Positions 22,301-32,309 of a stretch of DNA of 64,000 bases are shown here, one piece after another (within the stretch, counting starts at the first letter, position 1; every line of letters begins with the position of its first letter). The translations under genes were made by a program, and so were the position numbers. This stretch comes from Clytia hemisphaerica. Its lineage: Eukaryota > Cnidaria > Hydrozoa > Leptothecata > Clytiidae. The notes under the pieces were generated by a model. That model did not search any database. It was not told the DNA's origin and saw only the letters and a list, made by a program, of their open reading frames with translations. Location: positions 1,364,001 through 1,428,000 of the forward strand of contig CACVBU010001120.1 of the NCBI GenBank assembly GCA_902728285.1, given 5' to 3'.

Positions 22301-23412
22301 AGCAGTTTTTGTTTTGGTTGATTGTCGCGCTGATTTCTTTGGTACTTTACTTGGTTTAGAATGTTTCGTTTCTTGGGATTTTCGCTTTTTTCCTTCTTTT
22401 TTGATTTTGATGTTTTCCAGATTGACAATTTCGATCTTTTTCTCTCCCTTTTTGGTTTCCTCATCAGAAACAATGACCACTTCCTCAACTGATTTTTGTC
22501 GCTCTGAAAATTTGAAAAGCAATGAGATTATGAGTGAGATTATTTCAGGTCTTTTCATTCCAGGAGAGAAGTAACAATTAAAAGATAATTTCTTGTTAAA
22601 AAAAGCGAATTCAATTATTCAAACACCCTTGTCTCACAGCCCCAATGGTACTTTTTCCCAAAGTGAGGCAAGGGGTCTCACCAGGTCTGTGACACGGCCT
22701 GTAGTCTTGTCAGAAGAACAAAAAATCATAGAAACAGGTATCAATATCAGTGTAAAAGTTACAGATACAAACTTTTGATACTGATGGATTAGTATACGCA
22801 AAGAATAATAAGAAACAAACCTGCAAACATAAACTCATTCTTCTGTTTTATAACTTCACATCTTTCACAATAATGAGTCACAGTATCGGTCGTTCGGTTA
22901 TCAATCACGTCAAATAGGTTGGGGATTTCCTTTCCACAAACACTGCAAACAGCTGGTTGAATGTTGAAATTATCCACTTCTGCCTCCTGTGTGAGACTAG
23001 TGTCTGTCGTTTCTGAAACTCTTGTGACTTCACTTTGTTGTGAGCTTTGATCTGTTGTTTCAGAAATATTTGTGAGTTCACTTTGTTGTGAGCTTTGATC
23101 TGTCGTTTCGGAAATATTTGTGACTTCACTTTGTTGTGAGCTTTGATCTGTTGTTTCAGAAATATTTGTGACTTCACTTTGTTGTGAGCTTTGATCTGTC
23201 GTTTCGGAAATATTTGTGGTTTGAGAAGTCTCTGTTCCTTCTTGACTTGTGCTGTTGTGATAATCCATATTCTCTGAAGAACAGGGTTCCAAGACTTCCT
23301 TTTGCGTACTGTCAATCTTTTCTTGTTGACTTTTTGATGTATCATTTGTTATGGTGGTTGTTGGGCTTTCGTCTGAAATTTGTTTCTTCTCTTCTTTATT
23401 GTGCTCTTCCAT
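13338..23412 (-). CDS. WRAP53: WRAP53/TCAB1 (telomerase Cajal body protein 1) with very long N-terminal region
   Basis: WD40 protein that delivers scaRNAs and telomerase RNA to Cajal bodies. Exons read 5' to 3' are 23412-22821, 22503-20631, 19879-19775, 19178-19064, 18517-18429, 17886-17796, 17216-17084, 15953-15852, 15197-15079, 14646-14543 and 13497-13338, giving about 1160 residues; all junctions are GT-AG and in phase. The C-terminal half follows WRAP53 closely: [127 protein letters not shown], ending DNSLKIWKT. Residues 1-821 are Ser/Thr/Asp/Glu-rich and disordered. They include four 16-residue repeats ([12 protein letters not shown]-type, about 67-130), a CSVC...CERC zinc site (Cys156, 159, 182, 185) and four 14-residue repeats ([13 protein letters not shown]-type). 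No exon for the segment between LFDID and HPTSKY was found; the WD assignment is firm, the extension is inferred from splice phase. Confidence 0.88.
13990..14278 (+). other. Unassigned short open frame with local duplication inside WRAP53 intron region
   Basis: On the plus strand 14060-14278 is open and reads protein-like ([17 protein letters not shown]...). A related block, [13 protein letters not shown], is encoded about 90 bp upstream at 13990-14030, so the DNA here is an imperfect local duplication. It is antisense to WRAP53 and lies where the missing WD exon should be. I recognise no family and do not claim a gene. Confidence 0.2.
15664..15815. mobile_element. GATATGCACCA palindromic MITE, copy 1
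   Basis: gatatgcaccactgcaatat on the left and the inverse around caatggtgcgtatcatg on the right, with inner arms aacagctgattgattg / caatcaatcagctgtt. About 150 bp, no coding capacity; a second copy is at 52263-52424. It lies in a WRAP53 intron. Confidence 0.75.
16465..16711. mobile_element. MITE with GTGCCTAATAA ends and a poly-C/poly-A core
   Basis: gtgcctaataa (16465-16475) and ttattaggcac (16701-16711) are perfect inverted ends of a 247-bp element in a WRAP53 intron. A C-run followed by an A-run lies at about 16549-16580, paired with a G-run at 16525. Confidence 0.65.
16911..16989. mobile_element. AACGTT MITE, diverged copy 3
   Basis: Starts ccaactggcacacaacgtc and ends aacgttttgtatcagctgttgg; it is clearly related to the copies at 9.1 and 9.5 kb, more decayed, and in a WRAP53 intron. 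Confidence 0.65.
17338..17624. mobile_element. ACACCCC-type MITE, copy 2
   Basis: Ends acaccccctcctcgcagacc and ggtctgtgagaaggggatgt. The interior (gccagtggggtaaaaatg, gccagaaaattcagtgggga) matches the copy at 53.8 kb in reverse orientation. WRAP53 intron. Confidence 0.75.
19418..19605. mobile_element. CTTATCGGGGAAAA inverted-repeat element
   Basis: cttatcggggaaaacttcgt on the left mirrors acgaagtttttcccgataag on the right. The interior repeats ccccgacgaaaatttt four times. About 190 bp, non-coding, in WRAP53 intron 2. Confidence 0.65.
19993..20392. mobile_element. G-run-rich element with CATAGTnCGnA ends
   Basis: Between catagttcgaa at 19994 and ttccgcactatg at about 20371-20382 lie six or more runs of 6-11 guanines, mostly in the context aaggggggg. 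The ends are short imperfect inverted repeats. It sits in WRAP53 intron 2, where its G-runs read as C-runs in the pre-mRNA. Confidence 0.55.
22623..22702. mobile_element. ACACCCC-type MITE, internally deleted copy 3
   Basis: acacccttgtctcacagccc and ggtctgtgacacggcctgt frame only about 80 bp, in WRAP53 intron 1. A shortened relative of the 276-287-bp copies. Confidence 0.6.
23023..23214 (-). repeat. 48-bp coding minisatellite in WRAP53 exon 1
   Basis: Four near-identical 48-bp units encode [16 protein letters not shown], followed by a decayed fifth unit ([16 protein letters not shown]). Frame is kept in every unit and most changes are silent or conservative (V to L), which suggests that the peptide is translated. 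Confidence 0.85.
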
Positions 23413-23779
23413 TTTGTTTTACTTTTTATTTAATTATTAATTCTAGAAAATGAGAAAATAATAACGTTGCAAAGAATCAACAGCAGAAATCAATGCATCA
23501 AAAAAGAATTTTAAAAATCTCGCACTAGGTAGTATAACTTATTGTACGTACTTATTGGACATTTGGACTGTCTACTTTGAATGATTTTTTACAGATATTT
23601 CTTATATTTTGCAAAAATTAATAAATATCAATGAGATCCTCAAAAAATTTCATGATTGTATAAAGTCTAAAAAAAATAAAATGTGAATTAAAACTAGATA
23701 TTCATAATAATTAAAACACCAACAAATTATCAAAATTTTTCCTTGTATAAAATTACACAATACTAAAGACAAGACAACA

Positions 23780-24967
23780 CTATTCATAAGGTGGAAAACC
23801 AAATAATTCAGGTTTAAAATCTTCCAGTGAGAAAATAACTTGTGTCGGATTATTATATAATTTTTCATCAAGTCTTCGGTCAGGAACCATAACCACACCC
23901 ATACCGGCAGCTTTTGCCGCAAGAACACCATTTGAAGAATCCTCAAAAACTAATACATTCTCAGGTATTGGGCTATCTGCAAATTTGCTTGATGTCAATA
24001 TAAATTGATCAGGGAATGGTTTTCCTCGTTTTAAGTCTGGATCATCCCCAAAAACTTTGATTGGAAAAAGTTCAAACAATTCTCTATGCTTTGTTGTTTT
24101 GACTAAGTAGTCTTTATGGAATGAACCAGAAGCCACAGCAATTGGTATATTGTGTTTGTGAAGATGACGTATCAGTTTGTCTGCGCCTAGTGGTACAACA
24201 AGTTAAGCTTTTTAATAAAACTAAAGATATAATATAAGGACTTGTATGTTCATTGATTCTCATTGTGTGAATAAACTATGTTGAATGCAAAAGCCAGAGT
24301 ACTTATTCATTAAGATTATCAGAAAATTTCAACAAAAAAAATGCTCTAATACAGAGTCAATGCAAGAGAATGACCACATAACATCATAGGTACCTGGAAG
24401 AACGTTGGCCTGGGGAAAAAGCTCCTCTTTATGGACTTGTTGTTCCTGATAAAACTGTTCAGGCGTGATGGGCAGATTCATCAACTCGACAGCCAACCGA
24501 TTACCTTCTTTACCCGGCCGACCCATTAACTGCACTTTAATTTCCCAACAATATTTGCCACCATGGGCTTCTGCAACTCTGTCGTATATCTCAGTGTAAA
24601 TACGTTCAGTATCTAAAACAAAATATTTCAAAGCTTATTTTGCGGGATGAGAAAGTTTGTAGAGGTTGGTTCATAATCTGATGATGGATTGAAATATGAT
24701 GAAATTTTATACAGTATTGTCAAGTAAATATGTTATTATCAAACTGTTATTAAATTGGAAACCAAACCTTAAACTCATCCTTATCAATCAATTCAATGTT
24801 TTCAAAATTAAGATTGGTGACTCTCTTGTGACAAACAGATAGCATTGTATAGCAGTTAACAGATGGAAATACTTGCCTAAGATGAGACCATCCATATCAA
24901 AGATGACATGTGTAAATTTTCTTGGAAGAACATCTTTATCATCTTTATCACTTTTTTGATTTTCCAT
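23780..24967 (-). CDS. PUDP: Pseudouridine-5'-phosphatase / HAD-like hydrolase (PUDP, HDHD1), complete
   Basis: HAD-superfamily phosphatase; the vertebrate enzyme dephosphorylates pseudouridine 5'-phosphate from RNA breakdown in the cytosol. Three exons, 24967-24877, 24612-24394 and 24186-23780, encode 238 residues, close to the usual family length. HAD motif I is FDMDGLILD with both catalytic Asp, motif II lies in PIAVASGSFHKDY, the conserved Lys in RGKPFPDQF and motif IV in VFEDSSNGVLAAKAAG; cap-domain sequence is exon 2 (DTERIYTEIYDRVAEAHGG). The start is the ATG of MENQKSDKDD. Intron 1 opens with GCAAGT after CTTAG, so it is a GC-AG intron; the Leu-Asp codon split then reads correctly. 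Other HAD substrates are possible. It lies about 370 bp downstream of the next paralogue exon on the same strand. Confidence 0.92.
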
Positions 24968-25334
24968 TTTTTATTTTATGTATTTCTTTCTGTGTACGTT
25001 ATAGAAAGAATTTTTTTATGGAGATTTTATGTATTGTAATGTAGAAGACAAAAAGCACATTTCGATTACCTTCAAAAAGATTTTTAAATGCTAAATAGAA
25101 TGGTCTCAGTATTGTTTTGGACACAGATAATAATTGAACATTGGACATTGTCTGAAGCAAATTGCTCCCTGCTTGTCCGACCCTGAATTGTAATCTTCAC
25201 GCACAATAATCAAAAGTTCAAATGAAATCTACAGACGATGATACTTAATGCTGAATTAAAAATATGGAATTCAAAACTGTAAGTGGTTGTAGATTTTTTT
25301 TACTTCAGGGTCCTTGACAAGGTCACTACAGACT

Positions 25335-25741
25335 TTAGTCATAGCAAGGAAAACCAAATAATTCAGGTTTAAAATCTTCCAGTGAGAAGATAACTTGTGT
25401 CGAATTATTATATAATTTTTCATCAAGTCTTCGGTCAGGAACCATAACCACACCCATACCGGCAGCTTTTGCCGCAAGAACACCATTTGGTGAATCCTCA
25501 AAAACTAATACATTATCAGGCATTGGGCTATCTGCAAATTTGCTTGATGTCAATATAAACTGATCAGGGAATGGCTTTCCTCGCTTTAAATCTGGATCAT
25601 CCCCAAAAACTTTGATTGGAAAAAGTTGGAATAACTCATCATGTTGTGCGGTTTTCAGGAGATAATCTTTGTGTAAAGAGCCAGATGCAAGAGCAATGGG
25701 CACATTGTGTTCTTTCAAGTGATGTATCAATTTCTTGACAC
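25335..25741 (-). pseudogene. PUDP paralogue, last exon (rest of gene not contiguous)
   Basis: The exon begins after a ttttag acceptor and reads GVKKLIHHLKEHNVPIALA... to GFPCYD stop. It is about 85-90% identical to exon 3 of the neighbouring intact PUDP gene and keeps the motif II, Lys and motif IV blocks (VFEDSPNGVLAAKAAG). Splice phase matches exon 3 of the intact gene. I found no second exon (the DTERIY...LMGRPG cap region) on this strand between 25742 and 33744. A fragment of a first exon occurs at 33754. Either this is a gene with a very large transposon-filled intron and an undetected exon, or a duplicate broken by insertions; I favour the second. Confidence 0.7.
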
Positions 25742-26632
25742 CTAAAACAAAAATAGAGAAATTTAAATAAATTTTGGTTACTTTTTCGACTAAAGATGAA
25801 AAAATTTGAAAAATGCCAACATTTATTTCCTTACTTGCAGGGTAATCCAAATCCGCAGCTGATTTCACCGACGTCTAGCTCTTCACACCACTCAGCACAG
25901 TGCTCAGTGCAAATCCAGCTCTTCATTGTCGTGTTGATTCTGTTGCCAAGATAAGTTTCCACCAATGTTGACCAATGATGGGGCTTGATGTTGTGAAGCC
26001 GATGAGAGGAAGCCTGCCATGATCACCAAAACCAACCACCCTCTGCTACCAATGTGAGAAAGCGAAAAACGCTAGTGTGGGCTGGATAAGATCGAATGAT
26101 AGGTGAAGACATGATGTTATAAAAAGACTGAATATATTTGACAATGAAGACATACTGTCCAAATAATCCCAAACTTTATCTTAGCTGATCTGGATTATGC
26201 CAATATTTTAGTTAAATGAATATGAAGATTCATTGTTGTCTTGTCGATGGTCAGGCTTCAACTGTCCTTGCTGGAGAGAATTGACTCTCACATGGCACAA
26301 GGAGGAGAGCTCACTCGGCCCAATCTCCCAGCAAGGAACTCAAAGGAGAAGTGCACTGGGGGCAAGTAGAGATCTAGACTAGCCTCATGTTCAAACAATG
26401 ATCTCTACCGTCAGGGCAAGATGGTAGACCTAGCCATAATATATATTATACAAACATATTATCCATGTAACATATAATACATATTATCCTATTAACATAC
26501 ATGTAACTTTCAATCATAATATAACCTTAGTTCTGCTTCCTTACATATATTTAGTTTGCCATCTTCCCTGACAGTAAAGATCATTGCAAATAAATGGATA
26601 GATAGATAGGCTAGCTTTAAAGCTCTAAAACA
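25742..26632. other. Intergenic/intronic, no gene recognised
   Basis: AT-rich with no recognisable exon. A stretch at about 26220-26400 is less AT-rich (gagaattgactctcacatgg) and may be an old repeat, but I could not match it elsewhere in the window. Confidence 0.4.
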
Positions 26633-27373
26633 CCAGACGATCTCAATCGAACAGAACCGACGATCGAACGAGTCGAACAAATCGAACACAATCGACCAAT
26701 TGAAATTCGATTGTCGAATGCAATCGAACCTCAATCGAATATTACCGCAATTTTCAGATTCGATTGATATTCGATTGATATTCGATTGCGTTCGATTGAG
26801 ATTCGATTGCATTCGATTGCGCGATGCTGGCGGTCATGATTCCCATTTTTTTGCTTTGCTAACATTGAAGCCCTTCTTTTTTTTGCACGGGAAAACATGT
26901 GGTTTTGAACCGTGACCTAAGGATTCGGCCCGAAGCGAGTAGTAAGGGCGGGATAAGAAAAGCAAGTGTTATCATGAGGGCGTAAGGACAAATTGCCGAA
27001 TTAGGTCACGTGACGAATCATATCCTTTCCATACGGTTGAGAAAGTAGGGTATGACGAAAGTGGTGGATTATATGTTTTCGGGACATCATAGGGCGTCAA
27101 ACACTCTTCTTTGATTTACGATGGAAAATCGGCCTTCTTTAGAGCATCATAGAGCAATCAAACGTAGTTGAAAGACGATTAAACGGCAATTGAACGCAGA
27201 TGAACGACAATCGAATGCAGTCGAACAACAATCGAACCAATCGAATATTACCCAGAATTTTGACGTTCAATTGAGATTCGATTGCGTTGGACAATCGAAT
27301 TTCAATCGGTCGATTGCGTTCGATTTGGTTCGACTGGTTCGAACATCGATTCCATTCGATTGAGATCGTCTGG
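26633..27373. mobile_element. CCAGAC element B: long-TIR element rich in TTCGATT words, with 6-bp TSD
   Basis: Starts ccagacgatctcaatcgaa and ends ttcgattgagatcgtctgg. Imperfect inverted repeats of about 115 bp are composed of overlapping CAATCGAA/TTCGATTG words. A perfect 6-bp duplication AAAACA flanks it (26627-26632 and 27374-27379). The central 340 bp is ordinary sequence without a transposase frame. Shares terminal CCAGAC/GTCTGG and TSD length with the element at 32841-33475. Confidence 0.8.
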
Positions 27374-27623
27374 AAAACATGGGGCCATTCGCTCTATGAT
27401 AGAATTACTACCATCGGAGGGTGACAAAGGAGTTTTAGCCTAGCAGCTTAATCTTGGATCTCATTCTGAATCTAAGTTAGCAGAAGCTACTTTAATGGGA
27501 TAAACTTTCGCGGTGATTAAATTTCGCGGATTTCGCGGATTTGGGTGTCATCCGCAAAATTAAGTCCCAATGGAAATTTGGAAGGGCCTCATCCGCGAAA
27601 TATTTCTAAATAAAACTCAAAAT

Positions 27624-28232
27624 ATGTCAAATGAATACTATTTCAATGGCTACTTGCATCAAAGAAGCGCAAATAATGCATATTTAAATATTGGTACTGA
27701 GCATTCAAAGGAGAAGAAGGATATAATGTGCAAATATTATTTGAGAGGGAACTGTCAGTTTGGTATAAAAGGTAAAAAATGTCAGTACAAGCACCCCCAA
27801 GCTTGTAAAAAACTTTTGAGACATGGAAATAAAAAACCAAGGGGATGTAATGAAGGAAAAAACTGTAAATTTTTCCACCCAAGGATGTGTTCCAACTCTA
27901 TCAAATACAATAAATGTCTTGACAAATCGTGCAAATTTGTACATGTCAAGGGAACACTAACTGAGGATTCGATAAAATACAGGAAAGATACAAATTTGAG
28001 AGTCCCTGGCGAAATTCCTGATGCCAGTGATAAGGAGAGGGATTTTCTAATACTCATCCAAAATCTGAAAAACGAGATTTTACAGACAATGGACAAAAAG
28101 TTTGCAGAGATGAACAAAAATCAACCTCAACCACCACCAAGGCTTATGAATCAAGTCCCAAATTTCAACCAATGGTCAACTCAACCAATCTTTCAACACC
28201 ACATGCACAACCAGCATATGATGCAAGCTTAG
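27624..28232 (+). pseudogene. LINE ORF1, CCCH zinc-finger protein, chimeric start
   Basis: The frame starting at MSNEYYFNGY encodes about 202 residues. Three CCCH zinc fingers are visible: CKYYLRGNCQFG...CQYKH, CKKLLRHGNKKPRGCNEG..CKFFH and CSNSIKYNKCLDKSCKFVH, followed by an acidic/coiled segment (LIQNLKNEILQTMDKKFAEM) and a Pro-rich tail. Such proteins bind the element's RNA in several LINE lineages. The first 20 or so codons (through about SANNAYLN) align with the flanking MITE, so the real LINE sequence begins near residue 22 and this ATG was supplied by the target DNA. ORF1 overlaps the start of ORF2 by about 60 bases in another frame. Confidence 0.7.
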
Positions 28233-31200
28233 AATCATTCACGCTACTCAACATTCAAGGACTAAAACCATTAACTGTCCAATCATCTGTCCCATTTGTA
28301 AGTGATATTTTACATGAGAAAAATTCACTTTTCATCGCTCTAACTGAGACGTGGCTTGCTGATCACAAGGATGCAGAAGTTGAAATTAACGACTACTTCA
28401 TAATTAGAGCAGATAGATCACGAACCAAAAAGAAATATGGTCGACACAGTGGAGGAGTAGCACTTTACATTAGAAACGACATCAGTTCAACCTTTAAACC
28501 AGTGTTGCAGTATTCAAACGGTGTGAATGAACTGCTAATTGTTCACTCCAAGAAATTAAACATATTGATATCTGTTATTTATCGACAACCAGATGACTCA
28601 TCTCACGGTCATCCATCAACCTCGAAAGAATTTTCTGAAATATTAAAAAAGATGAGAGATACTTTTAATACTTTTGCAGAAAATACCTTACCAGACATAT
28701 TCTTGCTAGGAGATTTTAACCTTCCACATGCATCCTGGCCTTGTGGGAGTTCTACAAAAGGAGCTTCTAGTGATGAGAAGCAATGTTTATATCTGCTAAG
28801 TGAACTTGCAAATGAATTTACGTTACAACAGTGTATCCTTAAGGAAACACACAAAGATGGCAATATACTTGACTTAGTATGGACAAACAACCGTGAATTA
28901 GTACATAGCTACTCATGCATCCCAACGAACCCAAACATAACGCACCATTCATCTGTAAATATTAACATTCATAAAACTATAGAAGCAGTAACTGAAACAA
29001 ACGACAGAATTCCAAGTAACTCATTTGAAAAATTCAATTTCTATCACGAAGAAATTGCCTGGGAATCTGTAAAAAATGAACTGTCTCAAATTGACTGGGA
29101 CAATGAATTTTATGAATTAAAATCTGTAGAAAAATTTGAAAAACTGTTAAAAATATGCGAAAAAATCGTAGAAAAATTTGTTCCAATTAGGAAACCTTAC
29201 AAAACGAACAAAAATAAAATAATTCCGAGAGAAAGGAGGATTCTAATGAGGAGGCGTTCTAAGCTAGAAAAAAGATTCATCTCGGCAAGAAACTGTTTTC
29301 AGATCAAAAAAATCAAAACCCAACTTGTTGATATTGAAAAACAATTACAAACCTCATACAGGAAGAGTACTACAACTGCAGAAAAGAAAGCTTGTGAGGC
29401 GATCAAACTAAATCCAAAATATTTCTTTTCTTATGCGAAAAGACATAGTAAGACCAAAGCTAGAATTGGTCCTTTGATAGATAAAACAACAAACAATTAT
29501 GTGTCTGACAGTAAAAAAATGGCAGACATTCTTCAAAAACAGTACCAATCAGTCTTCAGTACACCACTCGAAAACGCAAAATATAATGATAAAGACAGTG
29601 ATTTTGTTTTGACTGATATTGATTTTACGAAAGAGGACTTTGTGGAGGAGATTGGAACAATATCCAAAAATGCAGCACCAGGACCTGATGGTTTTTCTGC
29701 TCTCTTTCTCAAAAATTGTAGTCAAGAACTAGCAACTCCTTTTTGTTCAATCTGGAGAGAGTGTTTTGATAACGGGGAAACACCACATCTCTTCAAAGAC
29801 AGTCATATCATTCCTATTTACAAAGGTGGGGACCAAGGTGAAGCCCAAAATTATCGGCCAGTGTCACTAACCTCGCACATAATGAAAACCTTTGAAAAGA
29901 TTGTGCGAAAAAACATTGTTAATTATCTAGAAGAGAATAACATTTTTAATGACTCCCAACATGGCTTTCGATAAGGTAGATCTTGTTTGAGTCAACTCCT
30001 TGAACATTATGATACAATACTATCATACCTTGAGAGAGGTATTAATGTCGACACAATTTATTTGGACTTCAGTAAGGCATTCGACAAAGTTGATCATGCA
30101 ATTTTGTTACACAAATTGTCACAGCTCGGGATCAAAGGAAAGCTATTGCGATGGATTGAATCGTTTTTGAAAGGCAGAAAACAATCTGTTGTTGTAAATG
30201 GTTTCAAATCCGAAAGTGCCCCTGTCATATCAGGAGTACCTCAAGGAACAGTACTTGGGCCAATTTTGTTTCTTCTGATGATTTCTGATATTGATGATAA
30301 TATCAGGTATTCAATCCTTGCAAGCTTTGCTGACGATACTAGAATGCTTAAAGAAATCCAAGGAATAATTGACACGTTCAAGTTGCAACATGATCTCAAC
30401 ATAGTTTATGATTGGACTGAGAACAATAACATGAAACTAAATAGTTGTAAATTCGAACACTTGAAATACGGTAAAGATACTGAATCAAAAAGTTTATCAA
30501 CCTATTTCACTAATAACAAAATATAATTGAAAACAAAAACTCTGTCAAAGATCTTGGAGTGTGGATGAGTAGTGACTGCTCATTCACTGATCACATCAAT
30601 AAAATGATAGAAAAAGCTAAGGACATTTCTAGTTGGATTTTGAGAACATTCAACAACAGAAGCAGTGATGTTATGATAACGTTGTGGAAATCCTTAGTTC
30701 TCCCTCACCTCGACTACTGTTCTCAGCTTTGGTCACCAAACAGCATCCACCAAATTGAACAGATTGAATCAGTACAAAAGAACTTCTTCAATAAAATCAA
30801 AGGCCTTAGCGCTTTCGATTATTGGGAACAATTGAAAATGTTGAAAATGTATTCTCTACAAAGGAGGAGAGAGAGATACAGAATTATTTATATTTGGTCG
30901 ATACTAGAGGGTATAGTACCAAATTTCAGCCACACTGAAGGAGATGGCACTGTAAAAGGTGGTGTCTCGTCTTCAACTACAAGCCGTCATGGTCGAAAAT
31001 GCAAACTACGAACAATCGAACGAAGTAGCTTTCGCAAATTTATTTGCGAGAGCTTAGCTGTACAGGGTCCAAAACTCTTCAACAGTATTCCCTCTGACAT
31101 ACGAAATATCACTGGCTGTTCAAAAGATTCCTTCAAGAAACGACTCGATAAATATCTGTGCTCTATACCCGACGAACCTCACACTACGTCGCGACAAACA

Positions 31201-31309
31201 AGATTGGCTGAATCAAATGTTCTTGTCGATCAAATAATACGTGTTGGGCTCAACGAGCTGGACAGATGAATATCATCAAATCAAACTGAAGTATACTGAA
31301 GTAAGTAAG
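27685..31309 (+). mobile_element. Non-LTR retrotransposon (CR1/jockey-group LINE), 5' truncated
   Basis: About 3.6 kb carrying the C-terminal part of ORF1 with CCCH zinc fingers and an ORF2 with endonuclease and reverse transcriptase. It ends in an AAGT/GAAGTA-rich tail (31295-31309) and lies inside the TTAA MITE, after 'gcatattt' on the left and before 'tatttcaacaacc' on the right, suggesting a short duplicated 'tattt'. ORF2 has one stop and one frameshift, so it is inactive but young. Confidence 0.85.
28172..31269 (+). pseudogene. LINE ORF2: endonuclease and reverse transcriptase, one stop and one frameshift
   Basis: The N-terminal apurinic-type endonuclease domain shows LNIQGLKPL, ALTETWLAD, GRHSGGVALYIRND, LLGDFNLPHASWP and the terminal TNPNITHHSSV block. 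The RT domain follows with AAPGPDGFSALFLKNC, HIIPIYKGGD, NYRPVSLTSHIMKTFEKI, DFSKAFDKVDH, GVPQGTVLGPILFLL and the catalytic FADDT. The C-terminal part has LVLPHLDYCSQLWSP and YSLQRRRERYRIIYIW. A TAA at 29972, in HGFR-stop-GRS where Gln or Lys is usual, and a frameshift near 30515 after TYFTNN inactivate it. Without them the protein would be about 1030 residues, full length for CR1/jockey-type ORF2. It is in the same transcriptional sense as ORF1. Confidence 0.9.
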
Positions 31310-31334
31310 TATATTTCAACAACCAACATGCATT

Positions 31335-31636
31335 GGGTCATTCCAGTTTTTATTCGTTACCCCCCAATGGACGACATGGAATTTCTGTAGCAAATTGCTT
31401 TCAAGAAAGTCCGGAATTTTCGTAACAAATTTACAAAATACCTTATCAAAACCGTGGAATTCCGTTACTGTAACCTAAAAAAAATATGGAATTCCAATAC
31501 TTTAATGCAAAATTAAGTAAAATTCATGGAATTCTGATACTTTCTCTTTAAAGTTTGCCTGGAATTCCGTGCCAAAATTTATTTCAAAAATTGATGTCAT
31601 CCATTAGGGGTTAATGTTTTTTTTCTGGAATGGCCC
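31335..31636. mobile_element. GGGTCATTCCAG MITE nested in the TTAA MITE
   Basis: Ends gggtcattccag and ctggaatggccc are inverted (one mismatch) around 302 bp with repeated tggaattcc words. The bases ATT are duplicated on both sides (31332-31334, 31637-31639). Removing it restores the sequence expected from the uninterrupted TTAA MITE at 36.6 kb. Confidence 0.75.
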
Positions 31637-31789
31637 ATTATTTGAAAGTAAAAGTCACAAAATCGTGAAAATATTGCCCCCCAATAGTGCCACCCGCGAA
31701 ATTAAGTCCTCGCAAAATTTTCTAATTTCGCGGATAGGCCCAAGCGCGAAATTTAATCCCCGCGAAAGTTTATCCCATTAAACAGTTAG

Positions 31790-32309
31790 TCACACTAGCG
31801 TCCCGCCAAAATGAGTATCAAAGATTAATGCTGCGAAAACGCTATATCGTTTACTTGACTCTCAAGCAAAAAAATGCGCCGCAAAACTTCAAAAGGGATT
31901 CATGAAAAAATAACCCGGCGCTTTTTCATGAAATTAACATTTTCAAAAACTTTGAGAAATTGCCTAAAATTTGAGCCATAGATGAAAAAATTTGAGCCAA
32001 GCCAAGCCAACCTTGAAAACTAATTTGAAGATCAACTTCCCAAGAAAAAGATCTACGGGGAGGCGGAACCCACCTAGATCCGCGCACCGCCAGATAGGCT
32101 ATCTCCCGGAAATTTTGCCGGACCTCAAACAATGACCCATTTACATGTGCGGAATTGTTTTTACTTTAGCGTATAAACAAGGCCTTAAAAAATCGAAGCA
32201 CTGTCTCGGGAATGACAAATTTTGGTTGGTTGATTTTGGCTGCTGCACGTTTTATTTTGTTTCCAACTTTCAAGTTTTAATTAATATTGTCTTGCGAACT
32301 TGATTCAGG
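31790..32309. other. Intergenic/intronic, no gene recognised
   Basis: No exon or repeat with a partner was found apart from a 17-bp match (acagttagtcacactag) to the reverse complement of 33673-33692. Confidence 0.4.

Larger units (their letters stand above)
27491..31786. mobile_element. TTAA-flanked TIR MITE interrupted by a LINE and a second MITE
   Basis: Left end ttaatgggataaactttcgc and right end gcgaaagtttatcccattaa are inverted repeats with TTAA at both outer edges, as in piggyBac-type duplications. The same element occurs uninterrupted at 36641-37001 (361 bp), in reverse orientation. Alignment to that copy shows that 27491-27684 and 31310-31334 plus 31637-31786 are element sequence and that everything between is inserted. 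Confidence 0.8.

Noticed and set aside
20653-22574. Several plus-strand open frames (Ser/Val/Phe-rich) opposite the WRAP53 large exon
   Set aside because: They are complements of the Ser/Asp/Lys-rich minus-strand frame, with no splice or domain support.
22905-23345. Minus-strand frame of 146 codons with [16 protein letters not shown]-type repeats
   Set aside because: It is the shifted frame of the 48-bp minisatellite; the [13 protein letters not shown] frame is continuous with the start codon, the zinc site and a correctly phased donor.
26510-26915. ORFs of about 70-100 codons rich in NRTQSNINRI and similar words
   Set aside because: Translation of CAATCGAA-type repeats in the arm of element B.
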